The notes beneath the pieces are model-generated. The model had not been told where the DNA came from and did no database searches. It worked only from the letters and a program-made list of their open reading frames with translations. Shown one piece after another: positions 1 through 10,450 of a stretch of 46,402 nt of DNA. The first letter of the stretch is position 1, and each line of letters opens with the position of its first letter. Origin of the DNA: Paulinella micropora (taxonomy: Eukaryota; Cercozoa; Imbricatea; Euglyphida); the NCBI GenBank assembly GCA_009731375.1, contig BJOX01000002.1, forward strand, positions 1,643,781 to 1,690,182, in the 5' to 3' direction. A program made the position numbers and the translations under genes.

Positions 1-255
1 GGCCCCCCCCCCCCCCCACCCCCTTTTTTTTTAATGTAAAGTTTGGGAAGTTGGAAAAGTTGGAAAGTAAATTAGGAAAGGAAAGTAACATGAAAGTTGG
101 TGAAAAGGTTTTGTTCAGGCCTGGGTGCGCATAATCTCTAAAATACCCTTGGTAGTGCCTTTTTGCTTGAACTTTCCGACCGGAGGGACTTTAGTGGCAT
201 CGGGCTGGATCAGGTCCAATAAACAACTTTCCACCAACAGACATAAGAGCACACC

Positions 256-652
256 TACCTACCTACCTACCTACCTACCTACCTACCTACCTACCTACCT
301 ACCTACCTACCTACCTAACCTACCTACCTACCTACCTACCTACCTACCTACCTACCTACCTACCTACCTAGCTACCTAGCTACCTACCTACCTAACCTAC
401 CTAACCGACCTAACCGACCTAACCGACCTACCTACCTACCTACCTACCTACCTACCTACCTACCTACCTATCTACCTATCTCTCTATCTCTTTATCTATT
501 CATCTATTCATCTATTTATCTATTTATCTATTTATCTATCTACCAACCAACCTACCTACCTATCTACCTGTCTATCTATCTATATCTATCTATCTGTCTA
601 TCTATCTATCTATCTATCTATCTGTCTATCTATCTATCCATCTATTTATCTG

Positions 653-694
<42 letters not shown>

Positions 695-732
695 GATGTA
701 TCTATCTATCTTTCTATCTATCTCACTATCCA
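256..732. repeat. CTAC/CTAT tetranucleotide array
   Basis: An almost unbroken array of CTAC units grades into CTAT units with scattered CTGT, CTTT and CCAT variants. It carries no credible gene; the ORFs that cross it are repeat translations (YLPT). Positions 1-255 upstream are a poly-C/poly-T start and unremarkable unique sequence without a supported gene. Confidence 0.95.
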
Positions 733-761
733 TCCATCCATCCCCGGAGGGCGTCCCTCAC

Positions 762-863
762 CTCGACGTAAGAATAATTGGTCCAGAGGAACGGGACATT
801 GGCGATGAAGACCAACCCTCCTAGAGCAAACTGCACCACATGCCAGTTGGTTACCTCGCAAGG
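762..863 (-). CDS. candidate internal exon with a membrane segment
   Basis: An island of unique sequence between two microsatellite arrays reads on the minus strand as 34 codons, beginning PCEVTNWHVVQF. It has a hydrophobic stretch (FALGGLVFIANVPFLW) that could be a transmembrane helix. A possible acceptor (gtgcag) lies before position 863 and a good donor (gtgagg) follows position 762, giving a phase 0 to 0 exon. No neighbouring exon of the same gene can be seen in the window, so the gene would extend to the left of position 1 or across the repeats. The family is not recognised. The exon could also be a chance open segment. Confidence 0.3.
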
Positions 864-1054
864 CTGCACCATGGGTAACTTGCGTTGGGTGTTACCTTTG
901 AGCTCTCCCATAAAAGGTACTTACTCTGCACCTTGTGCTTGATATGTGGATCCCCCCTGGGCGGGAGCCAGAAAAGCGTAGGCAGGCCTGAGCCGAGGAT
1001 GCCTCCTGGTAGGGCGCCTATGGCCTTTTGGCTATGCGACGCTCCTAGATAAAC

Positions 1055-1055
1055 A

Positions 1056-1125
<70 letters not shown>

Positions 1126-1205
1126 CTCTCTCTGTCTCTCTCTCTCTGTCTCTCTCTCTCTCTATATATATACATATATATCCATCTATCCATCTATCTA
1201 TCTAC

Positions 1206-1253
<48 letters not shown>

Positions 1254-1400
1254 ATATCATCTATCTATACATCTGCATATATCTCTCCATTTCTCTATTT
1301 CTCTCTCTTTCTCTCTCTCCCTTTCTCTCTCTGTCCTCTCCTCTCTCTCTCTCTCTCCCTCCCTCCCTCCCCTCCCATCTCCATCTACATCTCCATTTCC
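1055..1400. repeat. CTAT array grading into CT-rich sequence
   Basis: A CTAT array occupies roughly 1055-1250 and is followed by CT-rich, TCTC and TCCC low-complexity sequence up to the start of the F-box gene's 5' region. No gene is supported. The pyrimidine-rich tract ends about 95 bases before the proposed ATG at 1493 and could lie in the promoter or 5' UTR. Confidence 0.9.
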
Positions 1401-1492
1401 ATTTTCCATATCAACGTGTGGACGCAAGAATTCACTGAGAACGAAACGCTTGAAGTCATACCTGATTTTACTTACTGCTTAGGAATTTCTCA

Positions 1493-3664
1493 ATGGAAGC
1501 AGCTGCTACAGGCGCTGTGTCTGAGCGGGTCCCACCCAGCTCCACCGGACATCCATCAACTAGCAGCTGCCCGCCGCCAGCGCAGGTCTCCACCTCACCA
1601 TCGATTCATTTATTCATGGAACCGTAGATATATGGATATAACAAATACCTACATTAATTTCATACGTACTCGTACATACATACATGCATCATGTGTATAC
1701 ATGCATCATATATATGTATATATACAAATGCGTTGCATGCATACACACTATACAACATATGTTCATATACATATTATATATATGTATATATATGCCTCCC
1801 GCCCCCCCCCCTCCCCGCATCTATCTATCTATCTATCTATCTACCTATCTATCTATCTATCTATCTATTCATCCATATATCTATCTATCTGTCTAGGCCC
1901 ATGGAGAGGGAGTAGAGACAGCGAACGAGGCCGGCCCGCTAAGAAAGAAGCGACGGCGAGGCTCACGCGGTCGCAGAAAAAACGGCAAAAGAACTGCCCA
2001 GGCCTCCCCCGCAGCTCGCCTATACTGCGAGTTCACCTCCTCCCCTCTATTTCACTCTCTTTCCTCCTCTTCCTCCTCCTCTTCCCCCTCCTCTTCCCCC
2101 TCCTCTTCCCCCTCCTCTTCCTCCTACTCTTCCTCCTACTCTTCCTCCTACTCTTCCTCCCACTCTTTCTCATCTTTCTCATCTTTCTCACCCTCCTCCT
2201 CATTATCATCAGCATTATCATCATCATCATCATCCTCATCACCATCATCATCATCATCATCATCATCATCGTCATCATCATCATCATCTCCATCATCCCT
2301 CACGTATGCCTTGCTGGCGCCCTCCTCTGCGGTTTCACCCTCATCAAGCCGCGCTGGATCGCATCTGCCCGATGAGCTCTGGTGGCGCGTCTTTAACATG
2401 CTCACGGTGCGAACGCGTCTGATGCTCTCTTGCGTGTCGACGCATTGGCGCTGCCTCTTCGCAGATGACGCGGCCTGGGAATGTTTGTCTTTCTCGCAGT
2501 GTGGCCATGGCGACAACGACTTCCCACATGTCAATGATCGACACCTCCTCCAGCTGCGCTCCAAACTCCGAGTTGCCAGACACTTGGATCTGGCTGGTTG
2601 TCGCAATGTGAGCGGTGACGTGCTGCAAGCCCTCGGGCCCCTCTCCCCCAGGCTTGTGAGCCTCGATCTGGAATCCTGTCAGATATCGCACACGTCGCAA
2701 TTCACCGCCTTGCTGGGGCTGTCCACCCTTTGCAGAACAAATCACTCCGCGAGTGGCGGTGACATAGATCTCATCTTTGACCAGAAAGCTTCAGCCGTGG
2801 GGTGCAGCGTTGGCGATGTAGATTTCGACCCCAGTCAGAAAAACTGGACCTCGAGCGGAAGCGGCGGCAATGGAGCTCCGAGAGCGGGCGTTGATGCTGA
2901 AATTAAACAAACTTTTTCGGATAACTCATCTTCGCATGACTTGTCATCCTCTTTTTTCTCCAAATATTCTTCGTTTCCTTCAACCTCCTTCTCCTCAACC
3001 AACTCGTCCTGTTGCTCAGCTTTCTCTTCCTCATCCACCTCGCCGTTCTCCCTCGCTTCACCTCTTCCACCGCCCTCTCTCGCACCCAGCGGTTTTCCGT
3101 TCCTCCCTTGTCTGGAAAAGCTTAATCTCTCTGACACCACCTACGCCTCCAAACACGGGAATGACTTGCTTGAGACACTTGCCAGGCGCTGCACAGCACT
3201 GACTTCGCTGTCTCTCCGCTTCCTCACAGCGGAAACCGCGGGCTTCAGGCAGCTGGCAAGCGGCTGTGTGCATCTCCGTGAAGTTAACCTTGCCTCCTCC
3301 TCCGTCTCCGACCAGGACCTCAAGGTTCTGATGGATAGGTTGCCCCTTCTGACCGACCTGGATGTCGCCATGTGCAACCGGGTCAGTGATATCTTTCTGT
3401 TTGAGAGTGTTGCCAAGCTGCCTGCCCCAGGCAAGTCCCGTGCAGCCAGGCGCTCTAAAAGAAGAAGGGACGAAGAAAAGAAAGACAGGAAAGCGGGTGA
3501 CGAGGAGGAGGACGAGGAATGTGGCGAGCGCGCGACAGTGCAGGCGCCCCCCAGCAGCAGCAGCAGCTGCAGCAACAGCAGCAGCAGCGGACAAGGGATG
3601 GAACCTCGCAACCTGCGTTCGTTGGATCTGCGAAGCTGTCACATCAGCGACGCGGGTCGCATCT

Positions 3665-3717
<53 letters not shown>

Positions 3718-3748
3718 GTAAGGTCTTATTTAACCAGAATCAAAGCGG

Positions 3749-3793
<45 letters not shown>

Positions 3794-4475
3794 ACCATCT
3801 ATCTATTCGCTCGCTAGCCGCACACTGCGTGCATGTATGTATATATGTACGTACGTACGTACGTACGTACGTATGTATGTACGTATGTATGTATGTATGT
3901 ATGTATGTATGTATGATTATATGTATGTATGTATGTATGTATGTATGCACGTATGTACGTACGTATGTATGTATGTATGTATGTATGTATGTATGTATGC
4001 ATGCATGCATGCATGCACGAAATATATGAATGTATGTAGGCATGAAATGCATGGTCAAAATGTTTGAATGTGACTACATACCCCACATGCTTCCTCCTCC
4101 GTAGGCTGCCTCTTTCCATCCCCCNNNNNNNNNNCCCCCCCCCCCCCCCCCCCCTCTCTCTCTCTCTCCATACACACAAACGCACACAATCGCACACACA
4201 CACACACACACGCACACGTACTCACGGCCATGCACACGCGCTCTCCCGCGCAGGTCTGGCCTCCGTGGCAAGCCTTCTCCCGGCGCTGACAAGTCTGAAC
4301 CTGTCGTGCCTGCCCGTATCAGACGTCAGCGTCGCCCCTCTGCTCTGCCACTGCCCCGCTCTCACTCAGCTCAACCTTCGCAACACTCGCATCGGCGACC
4401 AGGTCTGTCAGCTTGGACAGATCTAGTTCCTCTTCTCTTCCTCTCCCTCCCTCCCTCCCTCCCTCCCTCTCTCCC

Positions 4476-4530
<55 letters not shown>

Positions 4531-4881
4531 CTATCTCTTTTTCTCTTTCTGTCCCAATACATAGACATATGCGTATGTACACAAATATTATGAATGTACC
4601 TTCCTTTGCAGATATTGAAGATGTGCACATGTGTGTGTGTGTGTGTGTGTGTCGGGCTCCATCAACTGGTTTTGCCCTGATCCTTCCTTGTGCTTCCTTC
4701 TTGGTTTCTATAGCTACTGTGGCTTTGTTGACATCGGCTTTTTTACAAGCAAAAGCATCATGTGTCTCTTTCATAGTCTGTCAGTGTGTTTCCTGCTTTG
4801 TATATCAGTTGATTACATAAATACATGCGCATGCATGCATTTATGTGTAAAGCTTTGCAAATTCATTCATCCATGCACGCG

Positions 4882-4936
<55 letters not shown>

Positions 4937-5368
4937 GTCACATGCCGAAATAGCGACGGGAAGCACAATCCTGTTCCCTCAGGGTGCCCTTTCTCGCTTG
5001 TTGAGCCCGGAATAAAACCCACAGTGCTCTGTCGGTTTATACTAGACTGTCGACAGTCTCGAAACTCCATCTGCTTACTGGGCCCTCTGTAATGGAGGTG
5101 GGAGCTCGTTCTGCAAGGGGCGCTTATGGAACGAGCCCTGGCCCCGCCTGGTACTAGGGAGCTTTGGTATCGCCTGTATCAGTCCCTTCCGTGCAAACAT
5201 CACGGCTTAGCTGGGCATCGGGTCAATACTTTACCCACAGACTTCCTTGGTTGACGAAATCAGAAGCTCCTTTTTTCTGACATTAGTCGATATCTCATCA
5301 CCTACCTACCTACCTACCTACCTACCTACCTACCTACCTACCTTGCTACCTACCTACCACCTATCTAC

Positions 5369-5401
<33 letters not shown>

Positions 5402-5523
5402 AGTCGGTGCGCCAGTGCTTGGAAAGCTGCGCTGGGCTGACCATGCTGAACCTAGCCTTCACCAAAGTCACCGATCGCGCCTTCCAGCGCCAAGCCGCGC
5501 TCGTTCCGCTCTGGTCCACGCTA

Positions 5524-5602
<79 letters not shown>

Positions 5603-5810
5603 ATATATATCCATCTATCTATCTATCTATCTATCTATCTATTTTATCTATCCATCTACTTCCTACCTATCTGCCTAGATATGTATTCGTCTGGCTATCT
5701 ACCTTTCTATTTATATTATATCTGTATGTGTTTATCTGGCTATTGACTATCTATTTATCCATCTATCTGTCTATGCTCACTAGTACTATTACTATCGTTC
5801 TTCTTCTTCT

Positions 5811-5884
<74 letters not shown>

Positions 5885-6154
5885 CTTTTTCTTCTTCTTC
5901 TTCTTCTTCTTCTTCTTCTTCTTCTCCTCCTCCTCCTCCTCCTTCTTCTTCTTCTTCTTCTTCTTTACGGGTCATCTTCTTGTTACTGATGTTTTTGTGG
6001 TTTGTTGAATAGTTATGTGTGGTTGTGTCCGTGTGTGTGTGTCTGGTAGGGGGGCGCACTTGGAGTCAGTCACTCTGCGCAGCACTTTTGTGTCCGACCA
6101 GACGGTATCACTTCCCGCGCTAGGGTCTATCTATCTATCTATCTATCTATCTAC

Positions 6155-6206
<52 letters not shown>

Positions 6207-6241
6207 GTATCTTTCTATCTTTCTTTCTATCTATCTACCTG

Positions 6242-6286
<45 letters not shown>

Positions 6287-8563
6287 ACAATCTATAATGA
6301 TGTGTGCGTTCCGAAAACTCGGACACGTAAAAATTTGCGCAACCTCTTTGACAATAATGTTCTGTTATATTTGACTAAATTATACTTTATATTGTACCAA
6401 AATACTACATTTGTTATTAGTACTATTCGTGCAATTTGCATTGAGCCACTTGCATCCATGCAAAAATGTTGCATATCCTTGAGTGCACCTGGACACTTCT
6501 TATGAACTGCTGTGTGCACATATCATTCGACGACGCAATTGCTCAGTTGTGTAATCTAGCGGATCACTGCCCTCGTCTCAAGTGCGTAACTTACCCTTCT
6601 TCTTCTTCTTCTTCTTCTTCTTCTTCTTCTTCTTCTTCTTCTTCTTCTTCTCCTCCTCCTCCTCCTTCTCCTTCTCCTCCTCTTCCTCCTCCTCCTTCTT
6701 CTCTTTCTTCTTCTTCTTCTTCTTCTTCTTCTTCTTCTTCTTCTCCTCCTCCTTCCTCTCCTTCTTCTCTTTCTCCTTCTCTCCTTCTCCTCCTTTTCCT
6801 TCTCCTTCTCCTTCTCCTCCTCCTTCTCCTTCTCTTTCTTCTCCTTCTCCTTCTTCTTATCCTTCTTCTTCTTCTTCTTCTTCTTCTTCTTCTTCTTCTT
6901 CCTTTTTTTTTGGGGGGGGGGGGGGGGTTGGGGGGGAAAAGGGGGGGGGGGGGGGGGGGGNNNNNNNNNNNNNNNNNNNNNNNNNNNNNNNNNNNNNNNN
7001 NNNNNNNNNNNNNNNNNNNNNNNNNNNNNNNNNNNNNNNNNNNNNNNNNNNNNTTGGGGGGGGGGGGGGGGGGGGTTGAGCATGCAAGAAGATGCATGCG
7101 ATAGTCAAAACGATTTTAAAAGATGATTGAATTGACTTCGATGGTGATTAGATTCGGATATTGCACCGAAGAAAGAAAATAAGATTGCATATGTCGTTTG
7201 GTAGGTACTTGAACCTACAAAATTGCAAGCGCCTGACGGACGAAGGTAGGAAGAGAAGAGAAGAGAAGAGAGAGAGAGAGAGCGAGAGAGAGAGAGAGAG
7301 TTACATTTCAGTGGCTTTTACATGTATGTATGTATGCATGTATATTATGTATGTATGTCTGTATGCATGAACCATCCGTGCATGTATGTGTATGTATGCA
7401 TACATGTATACACATAACAATATATACCAAGTAGTTCATCAGTACAAAAGAACGAGTGATTGACAAGATGGATCACTTCGCGTCCTCCCTCACTATCCGA
7501 TCTATCTATCTATCTATTCATGCATGTATCCATCTAAGTGCGCTCTCTTTTCCGTAGCTCGATTGGCTTCCTTGTTCTCTAATCTAGTGGATCGCGTAAT
7601 CCCTAGTTTTTTTTTTTTTTTTTTTTTCTACTTCGATCTTAAAATTGTGTCGTAAACGGCGGTCGGACACCGATCCCGGCACACAGTTTGTGTTTGTGTG
7701 TTTGCATGTAGTGTATGCAAATGCTTTATATATGATATCTATGCATATGCCTCATATATATTGGTAATATTTTACCAGTGTACTTCACACAATGTGCATC
7801 TTCCCAGGTGATTGTTCATGCACTCGATATTAGTCTCTGACAAAAGTCATACCAATCAACAATTTTTATGAAAGCTTCTGTGTATCGTAGCCAGCAGGTC
7901 CTTGTTTTTTTAGATATACGTGCGCAGGTACGTATCTATCAAATGTCTGCATGTCAGTATGTGTTTATGTATGCATATATCTATGTATATGGTTGATTTG
8001 CGCAGGGTTGAGGAGCTTGGCCAGGTGCTCAGAGCTCAAAGTGCTTAATTTGGCGCACTGCCCCGTGTCCGGTCAGCGACTTTTCAGCTTCCTTTGTCTT
8101 TGCTTGCTCCTTCGCAACGATCTTGCACCTTTGTTCTCCCTTCTCCTTCTGTCTCCTTTTTCTTCTCCCCTCTCGCTTTGATGCTCGTTCCGCTTGTTCT
8201 CTTTCAGAACAATACATGGCTACTCTGTGAATGTGTGTGCATGTGTTGTTTGGACAAGATGCGGGCATGCGTGCGTTGGCTTCGTCACAGCTCATTTGCC
8301 CCTCGCTCAAACAGTTGGTCTTATTCGGCTGCAAGCAGGTACCTCTGATTGAATGAGCGAATCGGTGAAGAGATCGATGGATGGGTGGATGAAAGGAAGG
8401 ATGCATGGATGGATGATTAGGAAGGTGGGATGCAGGGATGACTTCCTGCATGAACGGCTTGTTCCTGCTGGCTGGACAGGTGACTGCAGAGGGCTGGCAG
8501 GCGCTGCTGCTGGCCAACCCGAATATCTCCTTGCTACGCGCCGAATACTCACACCGCATTTAG
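1493..8563 (+). CDS. F-box / leucine-rich-repeat protein, ten exons
   Basis: This is a probable substrate-recruiting subunit of an SCF-type ubiquitin ligase. Proposed exons are 1493-1585, 1897-3655, 4254-4402, 5404-5513, 6050-6104, 6547-6581, 7205-7245, 8006-8071, 8259-8338 and 8480-8563. Every junction is GT-AG, the phases agree throughout, and the sum is 2472 nt (823 codons plus TAG). Exon 1 gives [15 protein letters not shown]. Exon 2 starts with a basic stretch ([12 protein letters not shown]), then long poly-Ser, then the F-box ([19 protein letters not shown], near 2366-2490). Cys-type LRRs of about 25-29 residues follow, interrupted by Ser-rich and Lys/Glu-rich inserts. The small exons encode perfect LRR continuations across junctions, for example [25 protein letters not shown] and [17 protein letters not shown]. 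Donors are weak beyond GT. The F-box and LRR calls are firm; the exact 5' end is inferred. Confidence 0.85.
1586..1896 (+). other. intron 1 of the F-box gene, with CATA/TATG and CTAT repeats
   Basis: This phase-0 intron has donor gtctcc and acceptor gtctag. It contains ACATA/TATG-rich low-complexity sequence and a CTAT array (about 1819-1892) that runs right up to the acceptor, so the repeat itself supplies the pyrimidine-rich tract. Confidence 0.7.
3656..4253 (+). repeat. microsatellite-filled intron 2
   Basis: The intron of the F-box gene contains (CT)n at about 3664-3714, (CTAT)n at about 3750-3812, a long (GTAT/GTAC)n at about 3836-4016, then poly-C, a 10-N gap (4125-4134) and (CA)n before the acceptor cgcgcag. 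The ORFs reported on both strands here are repeat translations. Confidence 0.85.
4403..5403 (+). repeat. microsatellite-rich intron 3
   Basis: The intron starts with CCCT/CTCT tracts (4440-4510) and CTAT, then (TG)n near 4631-4652, a CTAT array at about 4883-4936, and CTAC/CTAT arrays from about 5301 to the acceptor at 5401-5403. The unique part at 4650-4860 and 4940-5290 holds no supported exon. A GC-rich imperfect inverted repeat (GGGAGCTCGTTC...GAACGAGCCC) lies near 5099-5142. Confidence 0.8.
5514..6049 (+). repeat. intron 4 with CT, TA, CTAT, poly-T and CTT tracts
   Basis: The tract order is (CT)n, (TA)n, (GTAT)n, CTAT near 5612-5645, then more than 60 consecutive T (about 5812-5884), (CTT)n and (CTC)n, and finally (GT)n just before the acceptor gtag at 6046-6049. 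Donor gtccac and acceptor join phase 2 to phase 2, giving [11 protein letters not shown]. Confidence 0.75.
6105..6546 (+). repeat. intron 5 with a CTAT array
   Basis: The donor is gtatca and the acceptor is ctcag. A CTAT array with a few CTTT units fills about 6126-6291; the remainder is AT-rich unique sequence. The frame is phase 0 on both sides and restores an LRR of the usual length (VTL...YLNL). Confidence 0.75.
6582..7204 (+). repeat. intron 6 with CTT/CTC array, poly-G and assembly gap
   Basis: The donor gtgcgt leaves CTC AA, and the acceptor gtag supplies G TAC, rebuilding the LRR motif LKYLNLQNC. Inside are about 300 bp of CTT/CTC triplets (6597-6902), poly-G, a 93-N gap (6961-7053) and poly-G again. 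The true intron length is unknown because of the gap. Confidence 0.75.
7246..8005 (+). other. intron 7, mixed unique and short repeats
   Basis: The donor is gtagga and the acceptor is gcgcag. The intron contains (AG)n near 7257-7300, GTAT units near 7320-7400, a short CTAT run near 7500, a poly-T tract near 7605-7627, and unique AT-rich sequence. No additional exon is needed by the LRR spacing. Confidence 0.65.
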
Positions 8564-8682
8564 CCGGAAGATCTATTGCATCATATTACAGGATATTAAA
8601 TCCGATTTGAACATCAGTTCCATGCTTTGTTTTTATGGAAAAAGAAGGTCGAACAAATACAAAGCAAACGATTCTTTCTTGC

Positions 8683-8703
8683 TCTCTCTCTCTCTCCCTC
8701 TCG

Positions 8704-8741
<38 letters not shown>

Positions 8742-8760
8742 CTCTCTCTCTCTCTCACTC
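8683..8760. repeat. (CT)n microsatellite in the 3' region
   Basis: A dinucleotide CT tract with a few TCGC and TCAC interruptions lies between the F-box stop codon and the AATAAA. The ORFs on both strands are repeat translations. Confidence 0.9.
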
Positions 8761-8848
8761 GAAGGCTGTATACTGAGCCAGAAGGGAGCGGGGGCTGATT
8801 GCAATCGTTTGCTCTGTCCTTTAATCCTTCACGTTTCAAATTGGTATC

Positions 8849-8854
8849 AATAAA
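8849..8854 (+). terminator. candidate polyadenylation signal of the F-box gene
   Basis: AATAAA lies about 290 bases after the proposed TAG stop (8561-8563). Whether the transcript ends here is inferred. Confidence 0.4.
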
Positions 8855-9028
8855 CTAGAATTACATCATGATAGGTTGGGGGGGGGGGGATCTATTTTAA
8901 ATTTTGCAAGGTAGGAGCTTGGCCAAGGAATCTTGTACTTGTCACAGTGTATACCATTGATTCTGATTCTGTAACATGTTTGACGTTGTAAAAGTGCCGG
9001 TGGGGCCCGGCAGACACTGCAGTTTCAA

Positions 9029-9237
9029 CTCTCTTGCCTTCCTGTCCCTTCCATCCCCTCTCTCTTGCCTTCCTGTCCCTTCCATTCCCTCTCTCTTGCC
9101 TTCCTGTCCCTTCCATCCCCTCTCTCTTGCCTTCCTGTCCCTTCCATCCCCTCTCTCTTGCCTTCCTGTCCCTTCCATCCCCTCTCTCTTGCCTGCCTGT
9201 CCCTTCCATCCCCTCTCTCTCTTGCCTTCCCGTCCCT
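9029..9237. repeat. 31-bp minisatellite, about 6.5 copies
   Basis: The unit contains CTTGCCTTCCTGTCCCTTCC and recurs every 31 bp (first copies near 9033 and 9064). Copies are nearly identical, with single C/T changes and two expanded CT dinucleotides at the right end. The minus-strand ORFs here (EGTGRQERG repeats) are its translation. Confidence 0.95.
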
Positions 9238-9239
9238 GA

Positions 9240-10450
9240 ATTGAAACAGAGCTATACTGCCGATACTATGATACTGATTACTAAATATATAAAGTTGCCA
9301 TATTTATTAATGCCACCCGTGACCGCAATGGACCGCTGCCATCTTTAATTTCAACAAAGTAGCATCTTTTTTTTTCCGCTGAACGACTTTTAATAATGAA
9401 GAACACTTGCTTTTCGTAGACTGAGCTGAAAAGGAAGCCGAGCCTGAAGTAAGGAATAGCATCGGGGATGCGGATATGGAGGGGAAAACGGAAGTCGGGT
9501 CAGGGGATGCAAGTTGGGCACACATTGACCATACGTGACACACTGGAATATCGAGTACTAGGGATCCCGTGCCTATCAGACTGAGTACTTTAACTACCTG
9601 CCAAAACCACTACCGTTGACAATTTTTACTGTTTTGCAGTGACCGATCCGTTAGATTCTCCTCTGCACGACGTTTCAACTTCACTAACAGTGAGCTAGCT
9701 TTCGATTTCGTCCAGGAATGACTTCAAACGATTTCATCAAAGTTTTTACAGCAATTGCCATTTTTCCCTTCTCGGCTGCCTTTTTCCCATGATGCTGAAA
9801 ACCGCAAAACCGGTGAATTTTATGGAACACAGTCAAGAGAACGTAAAAATGTATTTGCCTAGCATTGCGTGCACAGCCATTAGGCTCAGAAAGACTTTCC
9901 CAAATGAAAGTTCAGGACTTCCACTTGAACACCAATGACTTGAACTTGAAGCCACCTTCAAGTACATATATAATTTCAAGTGTCGCCTAAAAGCTACTCA
10001 CAATCTACTTTCACCCAAGATCGTACTTTGCAAACCAAGTCTGCAAACCGTGGCAGTAGAAATCAACGTAAATAAACGAAGTGACCTCTCATCTATTTGC
10101 TGGTATTTCACCTACTCTTAGGAGTTAGGGCTGTTTGCAGCCATTGAGTCTTTTAATAAGAGTTCGTTGTGTATTTATCCCTTGGGTTTGTATCCAAACT
10201 CACAATTCGAATTTTCCTTTCAAGTGGAAACTGCACACACGAGTTTTGTGTGCTCTGTCGACAGATCGATTTGAAAGCACGTCCTACAAGGAAGATACTA
10301 CTCAACGAACGTGGAAGATCAGAGGTCATCAAAACCACATATGTGGGACAGATCGTTCACCTGTCTTTGCATTTTTGTGTCGTATTTCTGTTCTTCCACA
10401 CTCTATACAGTCGACCAACACAGTATGTGTTTGGTTTTTGCTTGTGTTAG
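9240..10450. other. intergenic sequence without a supported gene
   Basis: This stretch is of average composition with no long ORF and no repeat. A minus-strand open stretch at 9307-9543 has no recognisable domain or splice partners. Position 10448-10450 (tag) is a possible acceptor for the downstream ORF, so part of this region may be an intron or leader. Confidence 0.6.

Noticed and set aside
256-732. Regular repeat array that might suggest CRISPR
   Set aside because: Units are 4 bp and contiguous, with no spacers; it is a plain microsatellite in a eukaryotic genome.
2033-2606. Minus-strand Met/Asp/Glu-rich ORFs opposite the F-box exon
   Set aside because: They are antisense shadows of the poly-Ser coding stretch of the F-box protein.
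5812-5884. Long poly-T as the reverse-complement tail of a retrotransposed copy
   Set aside because: It is embedded in a series of CTT/CTC and CTAT repeats inside an intron, with no target duplication or coding remnant beside it.
9307-9543. Minus-strand ORF MCHVWSMCAQLASPDPTSVF
   Set aside because: It has no domain, no splice partners and no neighbours in the same orientation; its length is expected by chance.
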